Notes: a model not told the origin generated them from the sequence alone. Positions 20,011 to 29,858 are shown, numbered from the stretch's first letter. The stretch is DNA of 45,000 nucleotides from Prorocentrum cordatum (GCA_963575745.1 CAUYUJ010015286.1:9790-54789); one strand, 5' to 3'. Translations and numbers: made by a program.

Positions 20011-20127
20011 TCCCTCCTCCGGCCTGGAGCGGGAAGGAGACGGGCCTCCCCTGGAGCGGGTTCGCGTTGCGCCAGCTGCTCCACGTCTTGGTCGGTGGCA
20101 GCCCTAGTCGGCCAGCGAGGTCGCCTC

Positions 20128-20388
<261 letters not shown>

Positions 20389-20868
20389 TATACCTATACG
20401 ACCACCCTGCGGGTGATAAGGAGGATGGGGGGGGTGGAGGGGCCGAGCAATCGGCAACAGTGGTGATTGTTCTCCTGACGATGCCAGTGGAGTTTTTTTT
20501 CTCGGAGGCCTGCTGAGGCTCCTCTCCCTCCCTTTGTCGGGTCGCACATGGTGCAAATGCAATTGATGAGAACTGCTGCGACAGCGACGGCGGCGGCGTC
20601 CTGTCGGCGTATCCCTGTTTATGTAGACGGCCGAACTCCACGGGCCCAGACGCCCCAGTTTTTCGATTCGCTTCCAGCCGCGGCGGCGAGCCCGCGCGGC
20701 CGCCCGAAGGAACGGGGCGCGCTCGGAGAGAGCGGCTGGCAAAGCCTAGCCTGTACTGGTGGGTGCACGGGGCCTCGCCCGCACGCACGGCACGCACGAA
20801 CACGAAACCGAAATCGATTTCCCGGTAGGGGGGCTCTCCGTTCCACTTCGATCTCACCCCCCAACCTC

Positions 20869-20872
<4 letters not shown>
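20389..20872 (+). repeat. dispersed element family C, copy 1
   Basis: The left module TATACCTATACGACCACCC..CGGGT.ATAAGGAGG (20389-20424) and the right module from CCTCGCCCGCACGCACG through CGAAATCGATTTCCCGG and CGATCTCACC (20773-20872) both recur in the same order at 39932-39967 and 40530-40625. The interior differs. A (TA)n array follows at 20871-20900. Confidence 0.75.
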
Positions 20873-20904
<32 letters not shown>

Positions 20905-20949
20905 CTTCTACCTATCAAATTACAAGGAAAAACCCGGCATGTCACCGAC

Positions 20950-21560
20950 ACCCCCCCCCACATGGACCCCAGATGAACCCCACAGGCCCCCAAGAGAGCC
21001 CCACAATGCTTCGAGGCGGCCCAAAATGCCCCGAAGAGAGCGACACGAGGCCTACATCGGGAGCCCAAGACAGCAGAAGGCACTTCCCAGACGTCCTCTG
21101 CAAGGCCCAAGAGGCCCCAAGACGGCCCCAGAGTGCTCCAACAGGACCAAACATGGGCTCAAGACGGCCCAGGATGCCCCCGCAAAGACCTCCAATACGG
21201 CCTCAGCAGGCCAAAAACCTTAATTTTCCGTTGGTTTTTGAACGACTCTGTGCTTCTCGCCTTTTCTGGCCACGAACGGCCCAAGAATGGTCTGCGAGCT
21301 TCCGAGGTCGCCCCGAAATGGCCTCCAGGCGGCCCAATGGGGCCCCAAGATGGGCCAATAAAGCGCCAAGAAAGCCAGGGAGCGCCCAAAAGACCCCTAA
21401 AAGACCTCCAAGAGGGCCCCAACAGAGCCACGGGATGCTTCAGAGAGGGCCCGAGAGAGCCCCAACACGGCCCCAGGACGGCCCAAGCCCCCCCAGACAG
21501 CCCACGAGGGCCCCAGGACAGCCCAAGAAGGCCCTCCGATGGTATACAAAAGCACCAACA
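20950..21560 (+). repeat. CAAGAYGGCC array 1 with AT-rich core
   Basis: Degenerate short repeats of the type GGCCCCAAGA.GGCCC and GGCCTCCAAGAGGGCCCC fill the interval. At about 21218-21290 an AT-richer core (TTTTCCGTTGGTTTTTGAAC ... TTCTCGCCTTTTCTGGCC) interrupts it. Related arrays lie at 25680-26400 (reverse), 42540-42750 and 44314-44790. The core recurs in two of them. The 158-210 codon frames are repeat translations. Confidence 0.8.
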
Positions 21561-21975
21561 GGAGCTCCACTCAGTCTTAGAGCCGTCAAATTCTTTACAC
21601 TCTGATTGACCTGAGCGGCCCCCCCCATCGCCCCTAGTTCTTCTCAACCTCGCCCCAAGACGGCACATGAGGCCCTGCAGACATCCCCACTAGAGCCCAA
21701 GAGGGTTCCAAGATAACTCTCGGCATGACCTACTCGGACGTCCGACAGCCCATCTCTCGTCCTTCTCTACCTCCTCCTCCTCCGTTTCCCCCTCTCTGCC
21801 CCTCATCCCCTCCTCAACCTCCTTCTTCCCTCGAACTCGTCGCCTTCCTCCTCCTCCTCGTCCTCCTCCTCCTCCTCCATCGCCCTCTCCTCATTTGCCT
21901 CCACCGACTCCGGGATACGAAAACTGATACTCATTTTCTCAGGAGGTTTTCTCCTGATCCTCCTCCAGCTGCTCC
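21560..21975. other. transition between repeat arrays
   Basis: A diverged piece of the following 83-bp duplication (TCCAAGATAACTCTCGGCAT, about 21708-21727) is followed by CTCC-rich sequence to 21975. No gene is seen. Confidence 0.5.
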
Positions 21976-22141
21976 TTCGAGGCTCTGAAGACATCCCCAA
22001 GAAAGTCCAAGAAGGTTCCAACCTAACTCTCGACACCAACTCTTCGGAAATCTCCTCCTTCGAGGCTCTGAAGACATCCCCAAGAAAGTCCAAGAAGGTT
22101 CCAACCTAACTCTCGACACCAACTCTTCGGAAATCTCCTCC
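21976..22141 (+). repeat. perfect 83-bp tandem duplication
   Basis: 21976-22058 and 22059-22141 are practically identical, both starting TTCGAGGCTCTGAAGACATC. A diverged third copy lies near 21700. It leads directly into the 350-bp satellite and is unrelated to the 83-bp family at 12.6, 14.6 and 40.8 kb. Confidence 0.9.
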
Positions 22142-24150
22142 CAACCTCCTTCTGCTGCTCCTCCTCCTCCGGCTCTTTATCCTCCTGCTCCTCTTGCTCC
22201 TCCTGTAGTTCGTTGTCTTCCTCCTCCGCTGCCTCGTCAAAAGCCCCAGACCACATACTCTTATCACAAGCTCCCCAAAAGCAACCAGGGGTGCCAAGAC
22301 AGACCAAGGGGGCTCCGAAGAGGGCCCACGACAGGCTTCCAGGGTCCGGGGAACCACAATTTGATGCGCAGTTCTCCTTTCGTCTCAGGAGCCCACGGAA
22401 CACTCGCGAGAACTAAAACATACCCCAGACCCCAGGTTGCTATCACCAGCTCCCCTGAAGAACTCACGAGACTCCTGGGCGGTCCAAGAAAACCCCACCA
22501 CGGGCCTACGACAAGGCTTCCTCTTGCTCTTCCTCCTCCTGCTCCTCTCTCTCCTGTAGTTCGCTGTCTTCCTTCTCCGCTGCCTTCTGAAGGGCCCCAG
22601 ATCTGAGACTCATATCCAAGCTCACCAAAGACACCAAGGCGCCACAAGACACACCTCGGGGGCCCCAAAGAGATCCCACGACAGGCTTCCAGGGTCCGGG
22701 GAACCACAATTTGATGCGCAGTTCTCCTTTCGTCTCAGGAGCCCACGGAACTCTCTGGAAAACTAAAACATACCCCAGACCCCAGACTGCTATCACCAGC
22801 TCCCCTGAAGAACCCACGAGACTCCTGGGCGGTCCAAGAAGACCCCACCACGGGCCTACGACAAGGCTTCCTCTTGCTCCTCCTCCTCCTGCTCCTCTCT
22901 CTCCTGTAGTTCGCTGTCTTCCTTCTCCGCTGCCTTCTGAAGGGCCCCAGATCTGAGACTCATATCCAAGCTCCCCAAAGACACCAAGGCGCCACAGGAC
23001 ACACCTCGGGGGCCCCAAAGAGATCCCACGACAGGCTTCCAGGGTCTGGGGAACCACAATTTGATGCGCAGTTCTCCTTTCGTCTCAGGAGCCCACGGAA
23101 CACTCGCGAGAACTAAAACATACCCCAGACCCCAGACTGCTATCACCAGCTCCCCTGAAGAACCCACGAGACTCCTGGACGCTCCAAGAAGACCCCACCA
23201 CGGGCCTACGACAAGGCTTCCTCTTGCTCTTCCTCCTCCTGCTCCTCTCTCTCCTGTAGTTCGCTGTCTTCCTTCTCCGCTGCCTTCTGAAGGGCCCCAG
23301 ATCTGAGACTCATATCCAAGCTCCCCAAAGACACCAAGGCGCCACAGGACACACCTCGGGGGCCCCAAAGAGATCCCACGACAGGCTTCCAAGGTCTGGG
23401 GAACCACAATTTGATGCGCAGTTCTCCTTTCGTCTCAGAAGCCCACAAAACACTCGCGAAAACTAAAACATACCCCAGACCCCAGACTGCTATCACCAGC
23501 TCCCCTGAAGAACCCACGAGACTCCTGGACGGCCCAAGAAGACCCCACCACGGGCCTGCGACAAGGCTTCCTCTTGCTCTTCCTCCTCCTGCTCCTCTCT
23601 CTCCTGTAGTTCGCTGTCTTCCTTCTGCGCTGCCTTCTGAAGGGCCCCAGATCTGAGACTCATACCCAAGCTCCCCAAAAACACCAAGGCGCCACAAGAC
23701 ACACCTCGGGGGCCCCAAAGAGATCCCAAAACAGACTTCCAGGGTCTGGGGAACCACAATTTGATGCGCAGTTCTCCTTCCGTCTCAGAAGCCCACGGAA
23801 CACTCGCGAGAACTAAAACATACCCCAGACCCGAGACTGCTATCACCAGCTCACCTGAAGAACCCACGAGACTCCTGGACGGTCCAAGAAGACCCCACCA
23901 CGGGCCTACGACCAGGCTTCCTCTTGCTATTCCTCCTCCTGCTCCTCTCTCTCCTGTAGTTCGCTGTCTTGCTTCTCCGCTGCCTTCTGAAGGGCCCCAG
24001 ATCTGAGACTCATATCCAAGCTCCCCAAAGACACCAAGGCGCCACAAAACACACCTCGGGGGCCCCAAAGAGATCCCACGACAGGCTTGAAGGGTCTGGG
24101 GAACCACAATTTGATGCGCAGTTTCCCTCTCGTCTCGGGAGCCCACCTCC
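22142..24150 (+). repeat. 350-bp satellite, five full units plus partial ends
   Basis: The word GAACCACAATTTGATGCGCA starts at 22351, 22701, 23051, 23401, 23751 and 24101, exactly 350 bp apart. Units differ by scattered substitutions only. A diverged partial unit occupies about 22142-22350, and the last unit breaks off near 24150. Because 350 is not a multiple of 3, the repeated 81-codon plus and 183-codon minus frames change phase from unit to unit. I take the array as noncoding. Confidence 0.97.
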
Positions 24151-24412
24151 TTTGTCTCCTGTTTCTCCCTCTCCTCGTCCTCCTTCTCCTCCCTCTGTCC
24201 ACCTTTCTCCCCCGCCGCACTCTGCTGGTCCTCCTCCTCCTCCTCCTCCTCCTCCTCTCCTCTCTCCCCCCTCACCGACTTCTTATACTCTTCCTTCAGA
24301 GAGCCCGGGCACTAAACTATGATGCTCAGTTTTCCTTCAAGCTCCTCTCACCTCGTCCTCCACATCCTCCCCTTCTCCCGCTTCCCCTCCACCATGTTGC
24401 TTCATTTTCAGT
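24150..24412 (+). promoter_or_regulatory. pyrimidine-rich leader with candidate trans-splice acceptor
   Basis: CTCC/TTCC-rich sequence (with a CTC run at about 24231-24256) ends in TTGCTTCATTTTCAG, with the AG at 24410-24411. In dinoflagellates nuclear mRNAs receive the spliced leader at an AG after a pyrimidine tract. This one would give an 85-nt 5' UTR for the gene starting at 24497. It is inferred from sequence only. Confidence 0.4.
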
Positions 24413-24496
24413 ACACTCCGACGCGTTGGCTCGAAGTGCGTAGATCTCCCATTCTTGGGATGGGCATATGTACGCCGTGATCATTTGCTTTGCGCC

Positions 24497-25018
24497 ATGG
24501 GCCCCAAGCGGGCAGCATGCTTTGCGTGCTCTGTCTGCGAGGCCGACCTGCCGCGCGACTCGTTCACACCTAACCAGCTAAACAAAGCCACGAAGACTTG
24601 CAAAGAATGCGCCACACGGGCATCTTTCACGTGCTCGGTGTGCACGACCGACCTTCCGCGCCACTCTTTCACACCCACTCAGCTACACAAAGCCACAAAG
24701 ACTTGCAACGCATGCGCCGCCCTCCAAAACAAACCTGCGGTGGCCTTGCCGTGTACTCGCTGTCACGAGGAGCTCGCCCCCGAGGACTTCGCAGTTCGAC
24801 ACCGACACAAAACCGAGAGAATGTGCAAGGCATGTGTTGCGCAGCCAGCTTCATTTTGTGTCTGTGCTCGATGCGGAGAAGCATTACCGCTGGGCGATTT
24901 TGCTCCCAGATGGCACGCCCGCAACCAAAAGATATGCCGACACTGCTGTCCATTTCCTCCTCCTCCTCCTCCTCGTCCTCCTCCACCTCCTCCTCCTCCT
25001 CCGCGCGCTCTCTCTCTC

Positions 25019-25057
<39 letters not shown>

Positions 25058-25189
25058 GTGCCTCTCTGTCGCACCCCTCCACCCGCCCGCGCGCCTTCTG
25101 AGTTCTTCTGTTTTGTAATAACAAAAACTGTTTGCTGTTTTTCTAAGACTCTGGGACTTTCCCCCGTCGCCGCGGCCGGGTTCTCGTGA
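24497..25189 (+). CDS. protein with four tandem CX2CX20CX2C zinc-binding repeats (Stc1-like)
   Basis: The ATG at 24497 has a good context (GCCATGG) and precedes the first Cys pair. Residues 11-38, 46-73, 86-113 and 123-150 form four repeats, each CX2C-X20-CX2C, with shared Leu-Pro, Phe and Thr/Lys/Arg-x-Cys positions. Repeats 1 and 2 (105-bp period) differ largely at third codon positions, a sign of selection on the protein. Spacing and pattern resemble the Stc1-type treble-clef zinc finger, known for protein-protein contacts in fungal heterochromatin assembly. That assignment is tentative and the function here is unknown. From about residue 152 the frame enters a CTC and CT microsatellite (poly-Pro, then Leu-Ser) and ends at 25189, 230 residues in all. 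The tail may be a real low-complexity end or an unspliced intron. No intron is needed for the repeats. Confidence 0.8.
24955..25063. repeat. (CTC)n followed by (CT)n microsatellite
   Basis: CTC units (24957-25007) are followed by CT units (about 25009-25063). They lie inside the 3' part of the zinc-repeat open frame. Confidence 0.95.
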
Positions 25190-25560
25190 AACTGATGGTC
25201 AGAACGCATCGTGGACAGGTTCGGAGGTCAAGTTTTTCAGAGAGTCGTCGTCGCCGCCGTCGTCGTTGTCATCGTCGCCGTCGTCCTTGGCTCGGCTGGC
25301 CCGCGCGCCGAATGGGCCCGCGTGGCAGAGAAGGAAAAGGAGCAGGAGGCGGGACGGAGGAGAAAAAGGAGGAAGAGGAAGGAACGGTGAGGATTGCGAG
25401 AAACAGGAGGGGCCCCAGGAAGACGGAAGGAGGGCACGGAGGAGCAGGAGGAGGGGAGGGCAAACGGCGGAAACAGAAGACAGCTTTCACTGGGACCCGT
25501 GCTCTCGCCGAGGCGCCGGCCACATCTCTCATTCAAAATCGTGTTGCCGCTTCGCTCGCG
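25190..25560. other. degenerate CGTCGT and GGA-rich stretch
   Basis: GTCGTCGCCGC units (25240-25290) are followed by AGGAGGAAG-type sequence (25330-25470). No gene is recognised. Confidence 0.5.
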
Positions 25561-25561
25561 G

Positions 25562-25630
25562 GACTCCCAGCCTCTACCAGGTCAGCATCCCGTCCTCCAG
25601 CATGCGGCCGCCGACTTTCCTCTCAATTCT
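25562..25630 (+). repeat. direct repeat flanking CAAGAYGGCC array 2, left copy
   Basis: GACTCCCAGCCTCTACCAGG ... GCCGACTTTCC here matches GACTTCCAGCCTCCATCAGC ... TCCGACTTTCC at 26528-26595 over about 65 bp. The pair brackets the array. Confidence 0.65.
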
Positions 25631-25679
25631 TGACGCTTCGCGTATCCCCACCGGCCCGTCCAGAATTGAGTGCCAGCTT

Positions 25680-26400
25680 TCCCGAGGCCTCTTGGAGGCT
25701 ATCCTGAGCCATGCTCGGCTAGAGGCTGTCGGAAGCTATTATGAGCCATGCTCGGCTATGTTGGGCCATATTCAGGCTGTCTTGAGGCCTCTTGGAGATC
25801 TGTCGGAGGCTCTATCTTGAGCCATGCTTGGCTATCTTGGGCCATTTTGGAGGCCATCTTGGGCTATCTAGGGCTCTCTTGGAGCCATCTTGGGCCAAAA
25901 AGGGCGGGGTGGAGAATCTTCAGGAGAGGCTGGGAGGCCTCTCGGGCCCGTCTTGGGCCCCATTGTTCAAAAAGAGCGGGGGTCCTCAGTTCAGGTCCCC
26001 CCCTCGGAGGCTCTCAAACGGCGTCTTGGGGACGTGTTGGAGCGCTCTTTGGAAGCCTCTTGGGCGATCTTGGGGCCGTCTTGGGCCTTCTTGGGCCCCT
26101 CTTGGGGCTCTCTTGGGCCATCTTGGGGCCATCTTGATGCCTCAGGGGCCCGTCGGAAGCGAAAAGACGAGAATGCCAAACACATTGACTTTCCTTAGGC
26201 TTTTGAAGGGTTTTGGCTTCTTGGAGGGCGCCGTGGAGGGCTCGAAGGGCACGTGGATCCGTCTTGAGGACTCTTGGAGGTGTGTCGGAGGCTATCTTGA
26301 CCCATCTTGAGGTATCTTGGGCCATCTTGGAGGCCATCTTGCGACTTGGAGCGCCTCTTGGAGCCATCTTGAGCCATCTTGGACGCTCTAACGCCTCCAT
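25680..26400 (-). repeat. CAAGAYGGCC array 2 (reverse orientation) with AT-rich core
   Basis: The plus strand shows GGCCATCTTGGAGGCCATCT-type words, the reverse complement of the other arrays. The core (about 26140-26215) reverse-complements to AAAGTCAATGTG ... GGCATTCTCGTCTTTTCGC, aligning with the cores at 21.2 and 44.4 kb. Confidence 0.8.
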
Positions 26401-26527
26401 CCCCCCCCCCCCTCCAGGCCCAGGGGAAGGTTACCCCTCCCCCGAGCAGGGGAAGGAAGGGGAAGAGAGAAAACCAAACTCGTTATACCACCGTAGCCCT
26501 AAAGGGCCGGTGGGACTTCCACCTATA

Positions 26528-26595
26528 GACTTCCAGCCTCCATCAGCTCAGCACTCCGACCTCTAGCGTCCGGCATCCGACTTTCCACCTTCACC
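26528..26595 (+). repeat. direct repeat flanking CAAGAYGGCC array 2, right copy
   Basis: Partner of 25562-25630. The C run at 26400-26412 and a CAGGGGAAGG duplication lie between it and the array. Confidence 0.65.
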
Positions 26596-26748
26596 TCCAC
26601 TCCAGCGTCCACCAACTCTGCGCCCTGAGCCCCGCCCCGGGCGCTACCGCGCACTCGCCTCGCCTCGCCTCCGCTCGCACAATTCCCACACACCTCATTG
26701 AACAATTGTGTTCTCGCCCGCGCCCAGAAACATCGTAGGTGCAAGGAT

Positions 26749-26788
26749 CAAGATTAGAAGGCGAAGCGCAGCGAGCCTTAAAATCTTG
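26749..26788 (+). other. 40-nt hairpin before a short (TA)n run
   Basis: Outer stem CAAGATT/AATCTTG and inner stem AAGGC/GCCTT enclose a 12-nt loop, with a 2-nt internal mismatch. A TATATATATA run follows directly. Function is unknown. Confidence 0.5.
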
Positions 26789-26821
26789 TATATATATATA
26801 CTACCCCTGGTGCGTAACGGT

Positions 26822-27012
26822 CGTTACCCAGGCCGGACCCCCACTGGTAATGGTAACGATCGTTCGTGGGGGGATGGGGCCTGGACCCCACCTCACTTGC
26901 TGGTGTTCGCACACATACTATGGCGATCGCAGTGCATCTCCGCCCCGACGTGCCCCACCCCGCCGAAGCGCTACCGTCACCCAGGGCCCCAGCTCCCCCA
27001 CTGGGTAACGAG
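26822..27012 (+). repeat. duplicated palindromic 40-bp segment
   Basis: GTTACCCAGGCCGGACCCCC..CTGG..GTAACGA (26822-26863) recurs as GTCACCCAGGGCC..CCCCCACTGGGTAACGA (26968-27012). Each copy can form a GTTACCCAG/CTGGGTAAC-type stem. The second copy abuts the foldback at 27018. Confidence 0.6.
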
Positions 27013-27017
27013 CTTTC

Positions 27018-28255
27018 CCTAACATATGAAAGAGCGTGTTCTACCGCTGCTGGCGGAAAACCGGGGGGGGTCACTACCGGTTCAAACCCCTCCCCCCCCC
27101 CCCTCTGGAAAACCGGGGGGGGTCACTACCGGTTCGAACCCCTCCCCCCCCCGCCCCCAGTTCATCATGAAAAGGGGGGGGGGCTCACTACTGGTTCGAA
27201 CCCCCCCCATTCCCACCCTCGAAAACCGTGGGGGGGGGTCACTACCGGTTCGAACCCCCCCCCCTCGAAAACCGAGTGGGGGTGCGGACAGTGGTGGGGA
27301 CGGTGTTGGTGGGGACAGTGGTGAGGGGACAGCGGGACAGTGGTGGGGACAGTGGGACAGTGGGACAGTGGTGGGGACGGTAGTGGTGGGGACAGTGGTG
27401 GGGACAGTGGTGGGGACAATGGTGGGAACAGGGGGGACAGTGGACAGTGGTGGGGACGGTGGTGGTGGGGACAGTGGTGTGGGGACAGTGGGAATGAGGT
27501 GGAAACAGTGGGACAGTGGAGGGTACAATGGTGGTGGGGACAGTGGTGAAGGCGGTGGCGAAGACGGCGGTGGGACAATGGGACAGAGGTACAGTGGGGA
27601 CAGTGGTGGGGACAGTGGGGACAGTGGTGGGAACAGTGGGACAGCTCAATGGGACAGCGGAGGAGTCAGTGGGACAGTGGGGACAGTGGGGATAGTCGGG
27701 CAGTGGTTGGGGCCGTGGAGACAGTGGGGAGAGTGGAACCGTGGTGGGAACAGTGGTGGGGACAGTGGGGACAGTGCGACAGTGGTGGGGGCACTGGTGG
27801 GGACAGTAGGGACGGTGGTGGAACCAGCGGGAACAGTGGTGGTGAGGACAGTGGCGCTGGGAACAACAGTGGGGGATGTGATGCGGACGGTGGTAGGGAC
27901 CGGGAGTCGTTTGCTGGCGGTGCGTGGGGGGGGGGTCGAACCGGTTGTGACCCCCCTCCGGTTTTCGAGGGGGGGGGGGTTCGAACCGGTAGTGACCCCC
28001 CCCGGTTTTCCGGATCCGGAGGGGGGGGGGGGGGGGGTTCGAACCGGTAGTGACCCCCCCCGGTTTTCGAGGGGGAGGGGGGGGGGGAGGGGTTAGGGGA
28101 GGGGGGGGTTTTGCGGGGGAGGGGGGGGGGTCCAGCAGGAGGGGGGGGATTTTCGGAGGGGGGGGGGGGGGCGACCTCCGGGCTCCGGAAGAAAAGGTTG
28201 GCAATTTTCCACAGTAATGCGGCGGTGGATCACGCTCTCTCTAACATATGCTAGC
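27018..28255. mobile_element. 1.2-kb nested foldback element
   Basis: Three mirrored layers are visible. The outer arms CATATG..AGAGCGTG.TC.ACCGC.GC..GGAAAA (27023-27061) match the reverse complement of 28198-28245. The inner arms are four head-to-tail units of GAAAACCGG-G(n)-TCACTACCGGTTCGAACC (27054-27261), mirrored by three reversed units (27932-28072). The centre is a (GTGGGGACA)n-type minisatellite (about 27275-27900). Many G8-G16 runs border the units. The 356-codon plus frame from ATG 27026 and the 320-codon minus frame are Gly/Asp/Ser- or Pro/Thr-rich translations of these repeats. Non-autonomous mobility is an inference; no target duplication was identified. Confidence 0.7.
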
Positions 28256-28540
28256 CAGCGTATACACCAAACATTGTGTTTACAGCAGTTTAGGTTGTAC
28301 AATTTATGTAGGTTGTACAATATCTGTTTGACCATGTTTGCTAAACAGCCTTGCGTCGTACATCATCGTTGCGTGCACGCTTTGCGAGGCGACTCGTGTA
28401 GATTATCGCTGTCGGCTCCCATCTCCTGCTCCTCCAAAACAACCAATCTTTGTGGAGCAGTATTTGTGTGGTGCAACATAAGGTCAAAACGCCACATTTA
28501 GCGCGCACAACCCCCCTTGAGGGACAATGCGTTACTCGCC
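28256..28540. other. unique lower-GC stretch, nothing recognised
   Basis: It contains AGGTTGTACAAT twice (about 28291 and 28309). No coding-like frame is seen. Confidence 0.4.
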
Positions 28541-29410
28541 GACCGTGCACGCTATACGCCAACTCCCCTGGTCGAAACCACTCTGGCCACTGACTAAAAC
28601 GTGCGTGCACGCTATACGTGTCTATGTTGCAAGCGGACGTGCACGCTAAACGTTTTTACGTTGTCGAGCTTTTTACATTGCCGCGTGCACTCTATACGAT
28701 GGTACTCTTCGGCTCACCTCTCCACTCCGTCCCCTTCCCCCCCTCCTCCGAGCGACATGCTCGTATGGCGCCCCTCGGGGGGGGAACTCTATACGTGTCC
28801 TCCACCTCCGGCTCGCCATTCCACCCCGTCCCCTCCTCCGCTCCCCATCCGAATGAAAGTGTTCATGGCGCCCGTTTGGGGGTGCACTCTATACGCGTCC
28901 TCCTCCCAATACTCGCCATTCCACTCCGTTTACTGCTCCGCTCCACTGCGTATTTAGGATGAGTAGGAGGAGGAAGAGGAAGAGGAGGAGGAGCAGGAGG
29001 AGGAGGAGGAGGAGGAGGAGGAGGAGGAGGAGGAGGGGGAAGGGGAGGAGGGGGTGGGGAGGGGAGGAGGAAGAGGAAGAGGAGGAGGGGAGGAGGAAAA
29101 GGAAGAGGAGGCGGAGAAGGAAGAAGAGGAGGAGGAGGAGGCAGAAGTTGTTCGGGCCTGCGGATGCCGAAAGGTCAAGTGTGGTTCCAGGGACTGCTGA
29201 GCCAGATCAGCATTTTGAAAACACAGGTGCACTCTCAACGTATTTTGCTGAGACATCCGACGTGCACTAAACGTTTTTGTCTCAGCCATCGGAAATGCAT
29301 GCTAGACGCGGCACAACCGCGTATAGAACGCACCCTTCTTTCGACGTGCACTCTATACGACCCCCGAATAGCGTGCACATCAAAGTCGCCACGTGCACGC
29401 TATATATGGC
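28541..29410 (+). repeat. dispersed GTGCAC(G/T)CTATACG motif cluster
   Basis: The 14-15-nt motif CGTGCACGCTATACG and close variants occur at 28544, 28604, 28638, 28684, 28784, 28881, 29226, 29261, 29345 and 29392. From 28684 to about 28960 they head units of about 97-100 bp with shared CTCCACTCCGTCCCC and ATGGCGCCC words. A GGA array (28960-29145) splits the cluster. Confidence 0.8.
28960..29145. repeat. (GGA)n microsatellite
   Basis: AGG/AGA units, near perfect at about 28985-29035. Frames are poly-Arg or poly-Ser. Confidence 0.95.
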
Positions 29411-29429
29411 GTTTTGGCCGTACGTGGTG

Positions 29430-29700
29430 CAGTATATGCGGTCCAACCTGTGTGGTGCAACCTCTGTGGTGCGATCTATGTTGTGCAACATAGGCGGCGC
29501 AATACATGTGGTGCAATGCATGTTGTGCAATGCAGGATGGGCAATATGTGTGGTGCAATCTATGTGGTACAACCTATGTTGTGCTATCCAGATGTCTCTA
29601 ATCTTTGTGGTGCAATCTATGCGGTGCGACCTATGTGGTGCGATCTGTGTGGTGCAATCTATGCGGTGCGATCTATGTGGGCTATCTATGTGTTGCAAGT
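29430..29700 (+). repeat. 15-bp minisatellite
   Basis: Degenerate units of the type TGTGGTGCAATCTA(T) repeat in 15-bp steps, giving a Val-Val-Gln/Cys-Gly-Ala pattern in all three frames. The 167- and 182-codon plus frames and the minus frame here are repeat translations. Confidence 0.8.
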
Positions 29701-29858
29701 GTGCGCGGCCGCGACGAGGCGGCGACGGGGCGGAGACGGCGACAGCATGGCCGCCAGACAGACATCCAGGCCCAGACGACGGGCGGCGACGAGGCGGCCA
29801 CGGGGCGGCGATGGCGACAGCATAACCGCCAGACCGACAATCCCCCCCAGTTTGTATT
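29700..29858. repeat. diverged GCGGC/GACGAGGCGG duplication
   Basis: CGACGAGGCGGCGACGGGGC (from about 29711) recurs as CGACGAGGCGGCCACGGGGC (from about 29788), a period of about 77 bp. Confidence 0.6.

Noticed and set aside
22506-24275. Series of 183-260 codon minus frames
   Set aside because: They are the same 350-bp satellite read in shifting phase. None has independent conservation.
24425-24437. TTGGCTCGAAG, a possible truncated leader relic before the zinc-repeat gene
   Set aside because: It matches only ten bases with one insertion, too short to separate from chance.
26491-26512. CCGTAGCCCTAAAGG, leader-like start
   Set aside because: Only the first eight bases match the spliced leader.
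27054-28072. GGTTCGAAC words that look like tRNA/Pol III B boxes
   Set aside because: They are part of the inverted ACCGGTTCGAACC array. No A box, anticodon arm or acceptor pairing is present.
27026-28096. 356-codon Gly/Asp/Ser-rich frame with an ATG
   Set aside because: It is a direct translation of the nested foldback and its minisatellite, and the opposite strand is open as well.
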